A stretch of DNA of 64,000 nucleotides from Permianibacter aggregans. Its GTDB lineage: Bacteria > Pseudomonadota > Gammaproteobacteria > Enterobacterales > Permianibacteraceae. Both the position numbers and the translations under genes were made by a program. Location: NCBI RefSeq assembly GCF_009756665.1, contig NZ_CP037953.1, positions 1,612,001-1,676,000 on the forward strand. Reading direction: 5' to 3'. Within the stretch, counting starts at the first letter, position 1, and every line of letters begins with the position of its first letter. Of the stretch, positions 26,620-35,967 are shown piece by piece. The notes under the pieces are model-generated. The model had not been told where the DNA came from, made no database searches, and saw only the letters and a list, made by a program, of their open reading frames with translations.

Positions 26620-27795
26620 TCAGTCCGACAACCAATCCTGCACAATCTGCTGGCGATGCTGGTCCAGGGTAGGCGCGCCACGCTGATCGTCGATGGCATG
26701 TCGGTTTAGCTTGATTGGACTGCGCAGCTGACGATAGCCGGTGTCACCGATTTGCGTTTCGCCGAACATCTGCCGCGCCAGCAATTGTTTATCGGCCATC
26801 ACTTCATCGATCGATTGCACCGGCCCGGCCGGCACACCCGCTGCGCTGAACGCGTTCAACCAATGCGCTCTCGGTTGCAAATGAAACAGCGATTGCATGG
26901 CCGGGATCAGCATCTGCCGGTGTTCGACCCGACCAGCATTGCTGGTAAAACGCCGGTCATCAGCCAGCGCTTCGGCGCCAAGCAACGCGCAGCATTTGCG
27001 GAACTGGCTGTCATTGCCAACGGCCAGCATCAACGGTGCATCGCTGGCCTGAAACACCTGGTACGGCACGATATTCGGGTGCGCCGAGCCCTGCGGTGTC
27101 GCGATCTGATTGCCGACCAGATAATTCATCGCCTGATTGGCCAGCATCGCCGCCTGCACGTCGAGCAAAGCCAGATCAATGTATTCCCCTTCGCCGCTAA
27201 CCGCGCGCCGGTACAGCGCTGCGCAAATACTGGTTGCCGCGTACATGCCGGTCATCAAATCGGCCACCGCGACACCGACCTTGACCGGTTCGCCACCGGC
27301 CTCGCCGGTAATGCTCATCAAACCGCCACGCGCTTGAATCATCGCGTCGTAACCGGCCTGCGCGGCATCCGGACCGGTTTGGCCGAAACCGGTGATCGAG
27401 CAGTAAATCAGCGACGGGTTAATCGCCGACAGGCGTGGGTAATCCAAACGGAATTTCTGCAAACCACCGACCCGGAAATTCTCGATCATGACATCGGCTT
27501 TCGCAGCCAGCTTTTGCACCAGAGCCAGATCATCAGCGTCGGTAAAATCGACCGCCAGCGAGCGCTTGCCGCGATTGCAGCTTAAAAAGTACGCGGCGGT
27601 GCGCTCAGCCGTGCTATCACTACTGGCCTCAACAAACGGTGGCCCCCAGTGCCGGGTATCGTCGCCGCCTTGGCGTTGTTCGAGCTTGACGACATCGGCG
27701 CCCAAGTCGGCCAGCGTCTGGCTGGCCCAGGGCCCGGCCAGAATCCGGCTCAAATCCAGCACCCGAATACCGCTCAATAATCCCGCAGTCGTCAA
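26620..27795 (-). CDS. CaiB/BaiF-type CoA transferase
   Basis: A 391-residue family III CoA transferase. VLDLSRILAGPWASQTLADLGADVVKLE is the characteristic start, the catalytic Asp is expected in the YDAMIQARGGLMS region, and SFFLSCNRGKR-like text (YFLSCNRGKRSLAVDF) is conserved. Members move CoA between organic acids such as formate, succinate, itaconate or citramalate. The start is TTG at 27795 with AAGGAG 10 bases upstream. An IS4-family element lies 27 bp upstream and has separated it from its original promoter or operon. Confidence 0.9.
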   Translation of the reverse strand: MTTAGLLSGIRVLDLSRILAGPWASQTLADLGADVVKLEQRQGGDDTRHWGPPFVEASSDSTAERTAAYFLSCNRGKRSLAVDFTDADDLALVQKLAAKADVMIENFRVGGLQKFRLDYPRLSAINPSLIYCSITGFGQTGPDAAQAGYDAMIQARGGLMSITGEAGGEPVKVGVAVADLMTGMYAATSICAALYRRAVSGEGEYIDLALLDVQAAMLANQAMNYLVGNQIATPQGSAHPNIVPYQVFQASDAPLMLAVGNDSQFRKCCALLGAEALADDRRFTSNAGRVEHRQMLIPAMQSLFHLQPRAHWLNAFSAAGVPAGPVQSIDEVMADKQLLARQMFGETQIGDTGYRQLRSPIKLNRHAIDDQRGAPTLDQHRQQIVQDWLSD

Positions 27796-27822
27796 CCCGT
27801 TCTCCTTAAATCACAACCCAAA

Positions 27823-29159
27823 GTAGGTCCGGATAAATCCTGAGGGATCCCCACGAATTTATGCATATTCGACCTTCGTCATATCCTGTAATGCTTGTCG
27901 CATAAGGGCAAGACGGAAGGTAAATCTGTTGCGCACGACGTTCCATCCCAGTTTCAGCACCGAGAGCACGCGCCGTTTCGTCTCGGTGTTGGCTTGGTAG
28001 TCTTTCTGCATTTGCTGCGATTCGGCGTAACGACCGATCACCGTCAAGGTAAACAACGCCACCGCCGCCACGATTAACAGGTTTTCGATCTTGTGCCTCA
28101 GATAACTGCGCATTTCCTCGAAGCGCCACCCCAAATGGGATTTGGTGTCGCGGAAGCTTTCTTCGATTTTCATCCGCTGTTTATAGATGGCCACTATCTC
28201 CTGACTGCTCAAGTCGGACAGCGAGTCTGAGCTGGCCAACACCCAGGGTTCCTTTGCCCGCCGCTTCGCTTTCAGCACATTGGCATCCCGGCTGACAGCA
28301 CGGTGCCGGTGTCGTTTGCTGTCGGTCGATTTGCTTTTATACAGGTGCAACGTACAACGGTGAGGATGGGTTTTGGCAAGCCGCACATCGCCAATCCGGC
28401 GCGCTATTGCCGTGGCGGTTTCATGCAAGGTCTGACAGGCTTGCCAGTCCTTGTCCAACCGCTTTTGGTAGCAAACTTGGCCTCGGATTCGGGCCACCCA
28501 ATGCCAACCGTGCTTTTCAATCGCTTTGAACCAAGGATTGCGAAAGCCGGCATCCATGACCAGAATGGGCACACTTCCCGCTGGCAGGATCTGAGCCAGG
28601 TTTGCCAGCACCGTTTTCATGGTCTTGGCTTTGTCCATGCGCCCGCGCCTGTACACTTCTTCATAAATGGCGAGCGCGCGTCCTTTTTGAGTGCCGCCAC
28701 CCGTAATACGTATTGCTCACTACCGGGATGCACTTGACTCCAGTCCAGCAGCAACAGCGGTCGAGTTTGCGTGCCTGGCAGGAAATGAGCAAGCCATGCA
28801 TAGAGCGGCGTCCGCTCGCTGTGCAGATGGCGGTTATCCATCAGCCGGTCGACCGTTTTGATCGCGTGCTTGACCGAACCGCCGTTGGCCAAGCGCCGCC
28901 CGAGCGCTGCGATACCCACGACCCGATAGAGGCAAGACGTCGCCACCACGGCACTCAAAATCGCGCGCCGCGCACTGTGCATCCGCGGTAGCCAATCACT
29001 CAGCCAATCGTTTACCATCTTTCGCACAAACACGATTGCTCTCTCCGATTCCGTTTGGTTTCGTCACCGGATCTGATCGGCTGCAATCGTGTTTGTTCCA
29101 TAATCCCTTGAATTTTTTCGGCTTTTCGTGGGGATTCCTCAGGATTTATCCGGACCTAC
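27823..29159 (-). mobile_element. IS4-family insertion sequence, 1337 bp
   Basis: Bounded by terminal inverted repeats of about 35 bp that differ at one or two positions: both begin GTAGGTCCGGATAAATCCTG reading inward (27823 onward and, on the complement, from 29159). It carries one transposase gene on the minus strand, interrupted by a frameshift. I see no convincing 9-12 bp target duplication. Its right end overlaps the last codons of the PilZ gene, and its left end lies in the leader of the CoA transferase gene. Confidence 0.9.
27859..29033 (-). pseudogene. IS4-family transposase, frameshifted
   Basis: Two overlapping reading frames together make one DDE transposase of about 390 residues. 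The first (29033 to about 28660) contains LLLDWSQVHPGSEQYVLRV with the first catalytic Asp. The second (to 27859) resumes at RALAIYEEVYRRGRMDKAKT and has LVMDAGFRNPW with the second Asp and YKQRMKIEESFRDTKS, the Y-x2-R-x3-E-x6-K signature of the IS4 family. The break is at CTCAAAAAGG (about 28683-28692), where a -1 shift restores the frame. A one-base gain in the A-run is the simplest cause; programmed slippage is possible. Confidence 0.85.
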
Positions 29160-29485
29160 GCAAATCGCTGTTGCCATAACAGCACATCGCTGTTCTGATT
29201 ATTCAGCACCTGAAATCCAATGCGATATAAACCGTCATCACGATTACACCAGCGAACTTCGGCAGTTAGCAAATACGGTTTCTCACCCGGCACTTCGACC
29301 AACACATCAAGCACAACACCAACCGCCAATTCATATTGGCTACTGGCATTGATGCCTTGGGCAGAAATATTGTTGGTGTCGGCATGCAGCACGACGCCGT
29401 GAGCCAGGCCCATTTCGGCGCCGTGCTGAACCTGGATATGAATCCGATCTTCGGCGCTCTCGCGAGTTTCGCTGCGCTGGTTCAT
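29156..29485 (-). CDS. PilZ-domain protein, tail ended by IS
   Basis: A 109-residue single PilZ domain: an Arg-rich start (NQRSETRESAEDRIHI) followed by NNISAQGI, matching the RxxxR and (D/N)xSxxG c-di-GMP contacts, then VPGEKPYLLTAEVRWC and YRIGFQVL. It probably binds c-di-GMP. The ATG overlaps the stop of the DUF1631 gene by four bases. The TAG stop is made by the inverted repeat of the IS4 element, so the native C-terminus has been cut and is unknown. Confidence 0.8.
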   Translation of the reverse strand: MNQRSETRESAEDRIHIQVQHGAEMGLAHGVVLHADTNNISAQGINASSQYELAVGVVLDVLVEVPGEKPYLLTAEVRWCNRDDGLYRIGFQVLNNQNSDVLLWQQRFA

Positions 29486-31212
29486 TCGCCGTCCTCCTCT
29501 TGCAAAAACTGCCGGCGTTCGGCGATCAAGCCTTTCAGCGCACTATCAAGCGCGGAACCCGACTCCATGATTTTCAGCTTTTCCTCTAATAGCAATTTGG
29601 CCAAAGCATCCAGATCCAGCTCCGCGAGTTTTTTGCCTTGCCGATCGACAAATACATTCAGCGACTTTTCGGCATCGACCATCGCCAGATAGCAGGGCCG
29701 GGAAACACCACGATTATCCGGCAATTGCACCAATGCACCGCTGCGCAATTGCGAAACGATTTGCCGAGCTTTTTGCAATTGTTCTTGCCGTTTTTGTTCG
29801 GCTTGTTGGGTGGCGATGCGCGTTGCCCGGGCGCTGGCGTCGGCTTGTTTGCGCTGCTCAATGCTGGCGGCAATTTCCGCTTCACGTTGCTGACGTCGCT
29901 TATTTTTTTGCTTGACCAACAGATTTTCGTTGTGCTGGATTAATGCATGAATCAGCGGTGACAATTCCATCTGTAAAAAATCAAAAACGTGATGTTCCTG
30001 GCACGGCGTCAGCTCACCATTTTCGCGATGCCGATGCCACTGGCCATGATTGGTGGCCAGCACCAATTGCCCACCAAAATCGGCTAGCAAAATTTCATCC
30101 TGGCTGTGATCGACTTCGATCACTCGGGCTCGCTCGGGTTTATCCGGCATGTTGACGATGATGGTTTGGCCTAGCACCGGGCCGTCGTCGCTATAAGCAG
30201 GTGCTGAACGCTTGTCTTCCTCGGCAGACTCATCTTCTTCTGGCCACTCACCAAGTGGCAGTCCGGCATCCGGCATATTGCGGGCGCGGCCTTTCAGAAT
30301 CGTCGTCAGTTCTTGCGTGAAGCCGAGCGCGATACCGGGCGGCAAATGAATCTGGTTCAGCGCTTCAGTAATGCGAGTCAGCAATGGCGCCAGCACACTT
30401 TTCTGCTTGGCTTTGAGTTCTTCGGTGCTGGCGAAGCTGCTCAGGTGCACCATCAATTCTATGTCTTTTAAACCTTGTTGCCAGTGCGCATCGTTCATAC
30501 CGAAACGCAGGTACACGGTGTACAGGTATTTGCGCCAGTGCTGGTCAAGAAAGTCGATGATGACAGCGGACACTGGTTGGCCGAGCACGGCATGACGAAT
30601 GGCGCGACTTACCGCGGAATGCGCATGCGTGGTACGGGACTGCTGGCTGCGTTGTTCAAGCAGACGTTTGTCGGCCTCCAGTTGTTGCTCGCGCACTTGC
30701 TGCAACAAATCGAGTACCGACTTCAGTGCCGGAATGCTGGTTTCCAGATCGTTATTCTTCAGCGTTTGCTGCGCCAAGGCTTGCAGGCGGTTATGCAAGT
30801 GCTGGGAAAATTGACGCGCCGCCTTGCTGCCGCTTGGGCAGTAGCTGCGCCCCATTTGCACCAATTGTTCGAGAATCAGTCGCAGTGGATGCCGCGACAC
30901 TTGCCACACCGCCCAGTCGCGCAATCCGCTGGCGGCAAAGGTCAGCCACATCGGCGACAAGGCTTTTTGCAACGCTGGATTCAGATGGCCATAGCGCTCG
31001 ACCTGATGGCCGAGCAACAGCCCCAGACGCAGGGCGTAATCAAAACGGGTTTGCGGCTCCGGCAACTGCTGCAACCATTCGCCTGGCGTCGCCAGCATCG
31101 GATGATTGAGTAGATCGAGCCAGGTTTTCGGTGCCTGTAGCGCCGCTACCGACGTATGCAGACGCTGGTCCAGCTGGTTCAGATGCTCGAATTGCTCGGC
31201 CAGCGTCTGCAT
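29482..31212 (-). CDS. DUF1631-type protein
   Basis: A 576-residue soluble protein, probably DUF1631 (PF07793-type), known mainly from gammaproteobacteria and usually somewhat longer. The segment IIDFLDQHWRKYLYTVYLRFGMND followed by WQQGLKDIELMVHL is the most recognisable part. An acidic linker (about 335-345), a beta-rich stretch near 350-400 (VNMPDKPERARVIEVDH) and a Gln/Arg-rich coiled coil near 430-490 follow, then a short C-terminal module. Function is unknown; tight coupling to a PilZ gene suggests a role in c-di-GMP signalling. Confidence 0.65.
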   Translation of the reverse strand: MQTLAEQFEHLNQLDQRLHTSVAALQAPKTWLDLLNHPMLATPGEWLQQLPEPQTRFDYALRLGLLLGHQVERYGHLNPALQKALSPMWLTFAASGLRDWAVWQVSRHPLRLILEQLVQMGRSYCPSGSKAARQFSQHLHNRLQALAQQTLKNNDLETSIPALKSVLDLLQQVREQQLEADKRLLEQRSQQSRTTHAHSAVSRAIRHAVLGQPVSAVIIDFLDQHWRKYLYTVYLRFGMNDAHWQQGLKDIELMVHLSSFASTEELKAKQKSVLAPLLTRITEALNQIHLPPGIALGFTQELTTILKGRARNMPDAGLPLGEWPEEDESAEEDKRSAPAYSDDGPVLGQTIIVNMPDKPERARVIEVDHSQDEILLADFGGQLVLATNHGQWHRHRENGELTPCQEHHVFDFLQMELSPLIHALIQHNENLLVKQKNKRRQQREAEIAASIEQRKQADASARATRIATQQAEQKRQEQLQKARQIVSQLRSGALVQLPDNRGVSRPCYLAMVDAEKSLNVFVDRQGKKLAELDLDALAKLLLEEKLKIMESGSALDSALKGLIAERRQFLQEEDGE

Positions 31213-31247
31213 AGGGACTTCTTACCCGCGTGGCGGCGCTGAACCGC

Positions 31248-31715
31248 TCAGCGCTCTAACTTCAAAATATACTGCCAGTGCGCCTTGTCAACGGGCATGA
31301 TTGAAAGCCGGTTGCCACGGGCCAGTAAACGCATATCGGCCAAGGCCTCGTGTTGCTTGAGTTCGTCGAGCGAAATGAAGCGCTTCAGGTGGCGGACGTA
31401 TTTGAAATCACGCAGTACCCAGCGTGGGTTGTCCTGTGGAGAGCTGGCATCGAAATACTTGGAGCCACTGTTGAACTGGCTGGGGTCCGGGTAGGGCTCC
31501 GAGGCCACTTCAGCAATGCCGGCGATGCCGGGCGGGGTGGCGTTGGAGTGATAGAAAAACACCTGGTCGCCGATTTGCATCTCGTCGCGCATGAAATTGC
31601 GGGCCTGATAATTGCGCACGCCGTCCCAGGCGGTGCTCTGATTCTTGGCTTTTTTCAGGTCGTCGATACTGAACACATCCGGTTCGGATTTGATCAGCCA
31701 GTAGCACTTGCTCAA
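31248..31715 (-). CDS. EVE-domain protein
   Basis: A 155-residue EVE domain, homologous to human THYN1: YWLIKSEPDVFSIDDLKKA, WDGVRNYQARNFMRDEMQIGD and VFFYHSNATPPGIAGIAEV are all conserved. EVE is a PUA-like fold thought to read modified bases in DNA or RNA. Such genes in bacteria often occur alone, as here, with no restriction system nearby. Same strand as, and 36 bp ahead of, the DUF1631 gene. Confidence 0.93.
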   Translation of the reverse strand: MSKCYWLIKSEPDVFSIDDLKKAKNQSTAWDGVRNYQARNFMRDEMQIGDQVFFYHSNATPPGIAGIAEVASEPYPDPSQFNSGSKYFDASSPQDNPRWVLRDFKYVRHLKRFISLDELKQHEALADMRLLARGNRLSIMPVDKAHWQYILKLER

Positions 31716-31804
31716 GGCGGGTCTCCGGTGCAGAAATTGAGGTGCGCTAGTGTAGCAACATCGGATTCCGCGCCTTCAGCGATTTCTTGGCAAGCGACCT
31801 TCGC

Positions 31805-32371
31805 TTATTTCGGCGCCCGCCAGCAGCTTTGGATATGGTCGTTGACCATGCCGGTGGCCTGCATGAACGCGTAACAAATGGTCGAGCCGACAAAGCGAAA
31901 ACCACGTTTTTTCAGCGCTTTCGACATCGCATCCGACTCTGCTGTCGTCGCCGGCACCGAGCGCATCGTTTTCGGTCGGTTCAGGCGCGGCTCACCGCCG
32001 ACGAAATCCCAGAGAAAATCGGCAAAATCGGTGTTTTCCTGCAAAGTAAAATATGCCCTGGCATTGTCCCGTATTGCATGAATTTTCAGCCGGTGACGAA
32101 TGATGCCGGCGTCTTCCAGCTTTTTGTCCAATTGCGAGTCGCTGAGCATGATGATTTTTGCCGGCTCGAAATTACAGAACTGCTGGCGGTAGCGCTCACG
32201 TTTGCGCAGCACCGTGATCCACGACAGCCCGGCCTGCTGGCCTTCCAGGCACAGCATTTCAAACAACAGCCGGTGATCACGCACCGGCACACCCCACTCC
32301 TCGTCATGGTAGCGCTGATACAGCGGGTCTTCGCCGCACCACGGGCAGCGGTTTAGCTTGGCTTTGCTCAT
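31805..32371 (-). CDS. tag: DNA-3-methyladenine glycosylase I
   Basis: A 188-residue Tag glycosylase: RCPWCGEDPLYQRYHDEEWG at the N-terminus with the zinc-binding cysteines, FEMLCLEGQQAGLSW, and the C-terminal GFRFVGSTICYAFMQATGMVNDH. Tag removes 3-methyladenine from alkylated DNA. The ATG overlaps the stop of the VOC gene by four bases. Location beside glyQS on the opposite strand is common in gammaproteobacteria such as Pseudomonas. Confidence 0.95.
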   Translation of the reverse strand: MSKAKLNRCPWCGEDPLYQRYHDEEWGVPVRDHRLLFEMLCLEGQQAGLSWITVLRKRERYRQQFCNFEPAKIIMLSDSQLDKKLEDAGIIRHRLKIHAIRDNARAYFTLQENTDFADFLWDFVGGEPRLNRPKTMRSVPATTAESDAMSKALKKRGFRFVGSTICYAFMQATGMVNDHIQSCWRAPK

Positions 32372-32748
32372 GCGTTGGTATTCGGAAAATGCGGGTTTTG
32401 AATCAGACCGAGAAAATTGCCGAACGGGTCTTTTAGCCTAGAGACGAGAATATCGCCCCCCACGTCACTGGGTGCCTCCAATTCCGTGGCGCCGAGTGCC
32501 AGCAGCGCTTTGTGGGTTTGCGCAATGTTCTCCACGCCCCAAACCGGCATCGAACCGGTGGTCTGCTCCATTGCTTCGCCGGTCTCTTTCGGCAACAGGC
32601 CCAGCTCGTAACCGGCGATATTGAAACCGATGTAGAACGGTTCTTCAAAATACGGCTTTATGTTAAAGGCACGGCTATACCAATCTTTCGCTTCTGCCAT
32701 GCGCTCCGCTGGAATCGAATACAAGGCGGTCATCAGGGCTTTGAACAT
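32368..32748 (-). CDS. VOC-family protein upstream of tag
   Basis: A 126-residue glyoxalase-fold protein: [39 protein letters not shown] and [15 protein letters not shown]. The last element carries the usual Glu-to-Gly variant, so metal binding is uncertain. I use the ATG at 32748, which has GGAGAGG just upstream; the frame is open to 32808. Translationally coupled to tag. Function unknown. Confidence 0.8.
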   Translation of the reverse strand: MFKALMTALYSIPAERMAEAKDWYSRAFNIKPYFEEPFYIGFNIAGYELGLLPKETGEAMEQTTGSMPVWGVENIAQTHKALLALGATELEAPSDVGGDILVSRLKDPFGNFLGLIQNPHFPNTNA

Positions 32749-32858
32749 TCGTCCTCTCCATTCTTCCAAAGTCGTCGCCAAGGCATTTAACCATGCCGCT
32801 ACTGACACCGTTACGGCAAGTTATTTGCTGTGGTAGCCCGATCCCGGTCGGTGGCCGC

Positions 32859-32864
32859 TATAAT
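32859..32864 (+). promoter_or_regulatory. Candidate -10 box of glyQS
   Basis: TATAAT 31 bp ahead of the glyQ GTG; no good -35 hexamer at standard spacing was found. Confidence 0.4.
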
Positions 32865-32894
32865 GCGCGACTTTGTCGATTGTGGAAGCACACT

Positions 32895-33821
32895 GTGGCC
32901 ATCGGAACCGATCAAACCCGTACCTTTCAAGGACTGATTCTGACTCTGCAGCAATACTGGGCCGAGCAGGGCTGCGTCATCCTGCAGCCGCTGGATATGG
33001 AAGTCGGTGCCGGCACCTTCCATCCGGCCACGTTCCTGCGTGCCATTGGCCCGGAGCCGTGGAGTGCCGCCTATGTGCAACCTTCGCGCCGCCCGGCCGA
33101 CGGCCGTTATGGCGAAAACCCGAACCGCTTACAGCATTACTACCAGTATCAGGTGGTGATCAAACCGTCGCCGAAAAATATCCAGGAGCTGTACCTCGGC
33201 TCGCTGAAAGAACTCGGCATCGATGTGCTCGAACACGATATCCGCTTTGTTGAAGACAACTGGGAATCACCGACACTCGGCGCCTGGGGCCTCGGCTGGG
33301 AAGTCTGGCTGAACGGTATGGAAGTGACGCAGTTCACCTACTTCCAGCAAGTCGGCGGTTTGGAGTGCAAGCCGGTCATGGGTGAAATCACTTATGGCCT
33401 GGAGCGTCTGGCGATGTACCTGCAAGGCGTTGATAACGTCTACGACCTGACCTGGACCGACGGTCCACTCGGCAAAATCACCTACGGCGATGTCTTCCAC
33501 CAAAACGAAGTCGAACAATCGACCTACAACTTCGAGCACGCCGACACCGCCTCGCTTTTCCAGTGGTTCGATAATTGCGAAAAAGAAGCGCTGCGTCTGA
33601 TTGAATTGAAGCTGCCGCTGCCGGCATACGAACAAGCGATGAAAGCCTCGCACACGTTCAACCTGCTCGATGCCCGCAAAGCGATTTCGGTCACCGAACG
33701 TCAGCGTTTCATTTTGCGTGTACGCACACTGACCCGGACCATTGCCGAGGCCTATTTCGCGTCGCGCGAAGCGCTCGGTTTCCCGATGGTGCAAAGCGTT
33801 ACCGCCAATCAAGCCGAATAA
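32895..33821 (+). CDS. glyQ: Glycine-tRNA ligase alpha subunit
   Basis: A 308-residue Gly[20 protein letters not shown] starts the protein; [13 protein letters not shown] and [10 protein letters not shown] are class II synthetase catalytic motifs. It forms an alpha2beta2 enzyme with GlyS that charges tRNA-Gly. The GTG at 32895 is the best start because the family begins just ahead of this motif; 34 further codons are open upstream. glyS follows 18 bp after the stop. Confidence 0.97.
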   Translation: MAIGTDQTRTFQGLILTLQQYWAEQGCVILQPLDMEVGAGTFHPATFLRAIGPEPWSAAYVQPSRRPADGRYGENPNRLQHYYQYQVVIKPSPKNIQELYLGSLKELGIDVLEHDIRFVEDNWESPTLGAWGLGWEVWLNGMEVTQFTYFQQVGGLECKPVMGEITYGLERLAMYLQGVDNVYDLTWTDGPLGKITYGDVFHQNEVEQSTYNFEHADTASLFQWFDNCEKEALRLIELKLPLPAYEQAMKASHTFNLLDARKAISVTERQRFILRVRTLTRTIAEAYFASREALGFPMVQSVTANQAE

Positions 33822-33839
33822 CAACGGAAGACTTAACTT

Positions 33840-35918
33840 ATGCAAACCCAGGATTTTCTGATTGAAATCGGCACCGAAGAATTACCGGCCAAAGCCCTAG
33901 GCGGTTTGATTGAATCGCTGGCAGCGAGTTTGAGTGCATCGCTGAGCAAAGCCGAAATCACTCACGGTGAAGTGAAAACGTTTTCTACGCCACGTCGTCT
34001 GGCCGTATTAATTCATGCCGTAGCCACTGAACAACCGGCAAAAAACGTTGAACGTCGCGGCCCGGCTTTGCAAGCCGCCTTTGATGCCAGCGGTAATCCT
34101 TCGCCCGCAGCACAGGGTTTTGCCCGCTCCTGCGGTGTCAGTGTCGAACAACTCGACAAACTGGAAACCGACAAAGGCAGTTGGCTGGTTTACCAGCAAC
34201 AGCAACCAGCGGTGCCGACTTCGCAATTGTTGCCGGCGATGATCAATGAAGCGGTCAATCAATTGCCGATCGCGAAACCAATGCGTTGGGCCGATCAACC
34301 GTTTGCGTTTCTGCGGCCGGTGCACTGGCTGATGGTGCTGTTCGGCAAAGAGATTGTGCCGATGCAATTGTTCGGTTGCAAAAGCGATCGCATTTCCTAT
34401 GGTCATCGCTTTCAGTCACCGGGCTCAATTCGCATCGACGAACCGGCGGCGTATCAGGAAACCTTGCGCAAGGTTGGCGAAGTCATTGTCGATGTCGAAG
34501 AGCGCAAGAATCTGATTGTCGAGCAAACGAAAAATCTGGCGCACGAAGTCGGCGGCAAAGCCGTGATCGAGCCAGCCTTGCTGAGCGAAGTGGTGAATCT
34601 TGTTGAATGGCCGGTCGCTTTGCGCGGCACCTTTGAAGAGCGCTTCCTGGATGTGCCGCAGGAGTGCCTGATTTCGACGATGGCGGACAACCAACGCTAT
34701 TTCCATATCGTTGATGGCAAGGGCAAGCTGAAGCCCTACTTCATCACCATTTGCAACATCGAAAGCCGCAATCCGGAATCGGTGACGCTAGGCAATGAAA
34801 AAGTCATTCGTCCGCGTTTTTCCGATGCCGAATTCTTTTTCAATGCCGACAAGAAAATGCGACTCTGCGATCGCCGCGCTGGTCTTGCCAATGTCGTGTT
34901 CCAGCAAAAGCTCGGCACGCTGGCCGACAAATCGGCACGCATCGCTGAGCTGGCCGGCCAGATCGCCGGTGCCATCGACGCCGATGAAAACAAAGCCTTC
35001 CGCGCTGGTGAACTCTGCAAGGCCGATTTGCTGTCGGCGATGGTCAATGAGTTTCCGGAATTGCAGGGCATCATGGGCGAGTATTACGCCCGTCACGATG
35101 GTGAAGACAGCGAAACCGCACAAGCGATTCGTGAACATTATCTGCCGCGTTTTGCCGGCGATGAGTTGCCGGTCACCCGCCCCGGTTTGGCACTGGCCAT
35201 TGCCGACCGCGTCGATACCCTGGTTGGCATTTTCGGTATCGGTCAGGCACCGACCGGCGCCAAAGATCCGTTTGCGTTACGCCGTGCGGCCATCGGTTTG
35301 CTGCGCTTATGCGTTGAATCGGAAATCACGCTGGATTTAAAAGAAGTGATCAGCTGGAGCATGCGCCTGCTCGGCGAGCGGGTGACGCATCCGAACACCG
35401 AAACCGAAGTGCTGGAATTTATTCTGGCCCGTTTCCGCGCCCAGTATCAGGAAGAAGGTGTCGCCGCAGAAATCATCAACGCGGTCATGGCCGTAAACCC
35501 GACCAGCCCGCTGGATTTCGATCGCCGGGTGCGTGCTGTCAGCCATTTTGTCGCGTTGCCGGAAAGCGAAGCACTGGCGGCTGCCAACAAACGGGTGCGC
35601 AATATTCTGAGCAAATCGGAAATCGACGTCGCAGCGCTGGACGTCAAGGAAGGCGCGCTGCTGGAAAAAGCCGAGCAGGATTTGTGGCGTGCGCTCAGTG
35701 CCGCACGCAAAGAAGCATTGGCGCTGCTGGTCAGCAACGACTATACCGCCGTGCTGATTCGTCTGGCCTCGCTGCGCACGACCATTGATGCGTTCTTCGA
35801 TAACGTGATGGTCAACACGCCGCATGAAGAAGTACGCAACAATCGCTTGGCACTGCTGCACTCATTGCAGCAATTGTTCTTAAGTGTCGCTGATATTTCG
35901 CAACTACCAAGTCAGTAA
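33840..35918 (+). CDS. glyS: Glycine-tRNA ligase beta subunit
   Basis: A 692-residue GlyS, full length for the family. DFLIEIGTEELPAKAL at the start, MRWADQPFAFLRPVHWLM, FADNQRYF-like MADNQRYFHIVDG, and a C-terminal anticodon-binding-type region (PHEEVRNNRLALLHSL). It supplies tRNA recognition to the heterotetramer with GlyQ. Cotranscribed with glyQ and ended by a strong terminator. Confidence 0.97.
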   Translation: MQTQDFLIEIGTEELPAKALGGLIESLAASLSASLSKAEITHGEVKTFSTPRRLAVLIHAVATEQPAKNVERRGPALQAAFDASGNPSPAAQGFARSCGVSVEQLDKLETDKGSWLVYQQQQPAVPTSQLLPAMINEAVNQLPIAKPMRWADQPFAFLRPVHWLMVLFGKEIVPMQLFGCKSDRISYGHRFQSPGSIRIDEPAAYQETLRKVGEVIVDVEERKNLIVEQTKNLAHEVGGKAVIEPALLSEVVNLVEWPVALRGTFEERFLDVPQECLISTMADNQRYFHIVDGKGKLKPYFITICNIESRNPESVTLGNEKVIRPRFSDAEFFFNADKKMRLCDRRAGLANVVFQQKLGTLADKSARIAELAGQIAGAIDADENKAFRAGELCKADLLSAMVNEFPELQGIMGEYYARHDGEDSETAQAIREHYLPRFAGDELPVTRPGLALAIADRVDTLVGIFGIGQAPTGAKDPFALRRAAIGLLRLCVESEITLDLKEVISWSMRLLGERVTHPNTETEVLEFILARFRAQYQEEGVAAEIINAVMAVNPTSPLDFDRRVRAVSHFVALPESEALAAANKRVRNILSKSEIDVAALDVKEGALLEKAEQDLWRALSAARKEALALLVSNDYTAVLIRLASLRTTIDAFFDNVMVNTPHEEVRNNRLALLHSLQQLFLSVADISQLPSQ

Positions 35919-35920
35919 GA

Positions 35921-35960
35921 AAAGTAAAAAGGCGTCCCGAACTGGACGCCTTTTTACTTT
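35921..35960. terminator. Bidirectional terminator between glyS and secreted paralogues
   Basis: AAAGTAAAAAGGCGTCC pairs with GGACGCCTTTTTACTTT around the loop CGAACT, a 17 bp stem with A-runs and T-runs on both sides. It can end both glyS (plus) and the gene at 35968 (minus). Confidence 0.85.
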
Positions 35961-35967
35961 GACGGTC

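Noticed and set aside
26752-27585. Open frame of 277 codons antisense to the CoA transferase
   Set aside because: The composition is that of a complement strand, and the CoA transferase motifs are certain.
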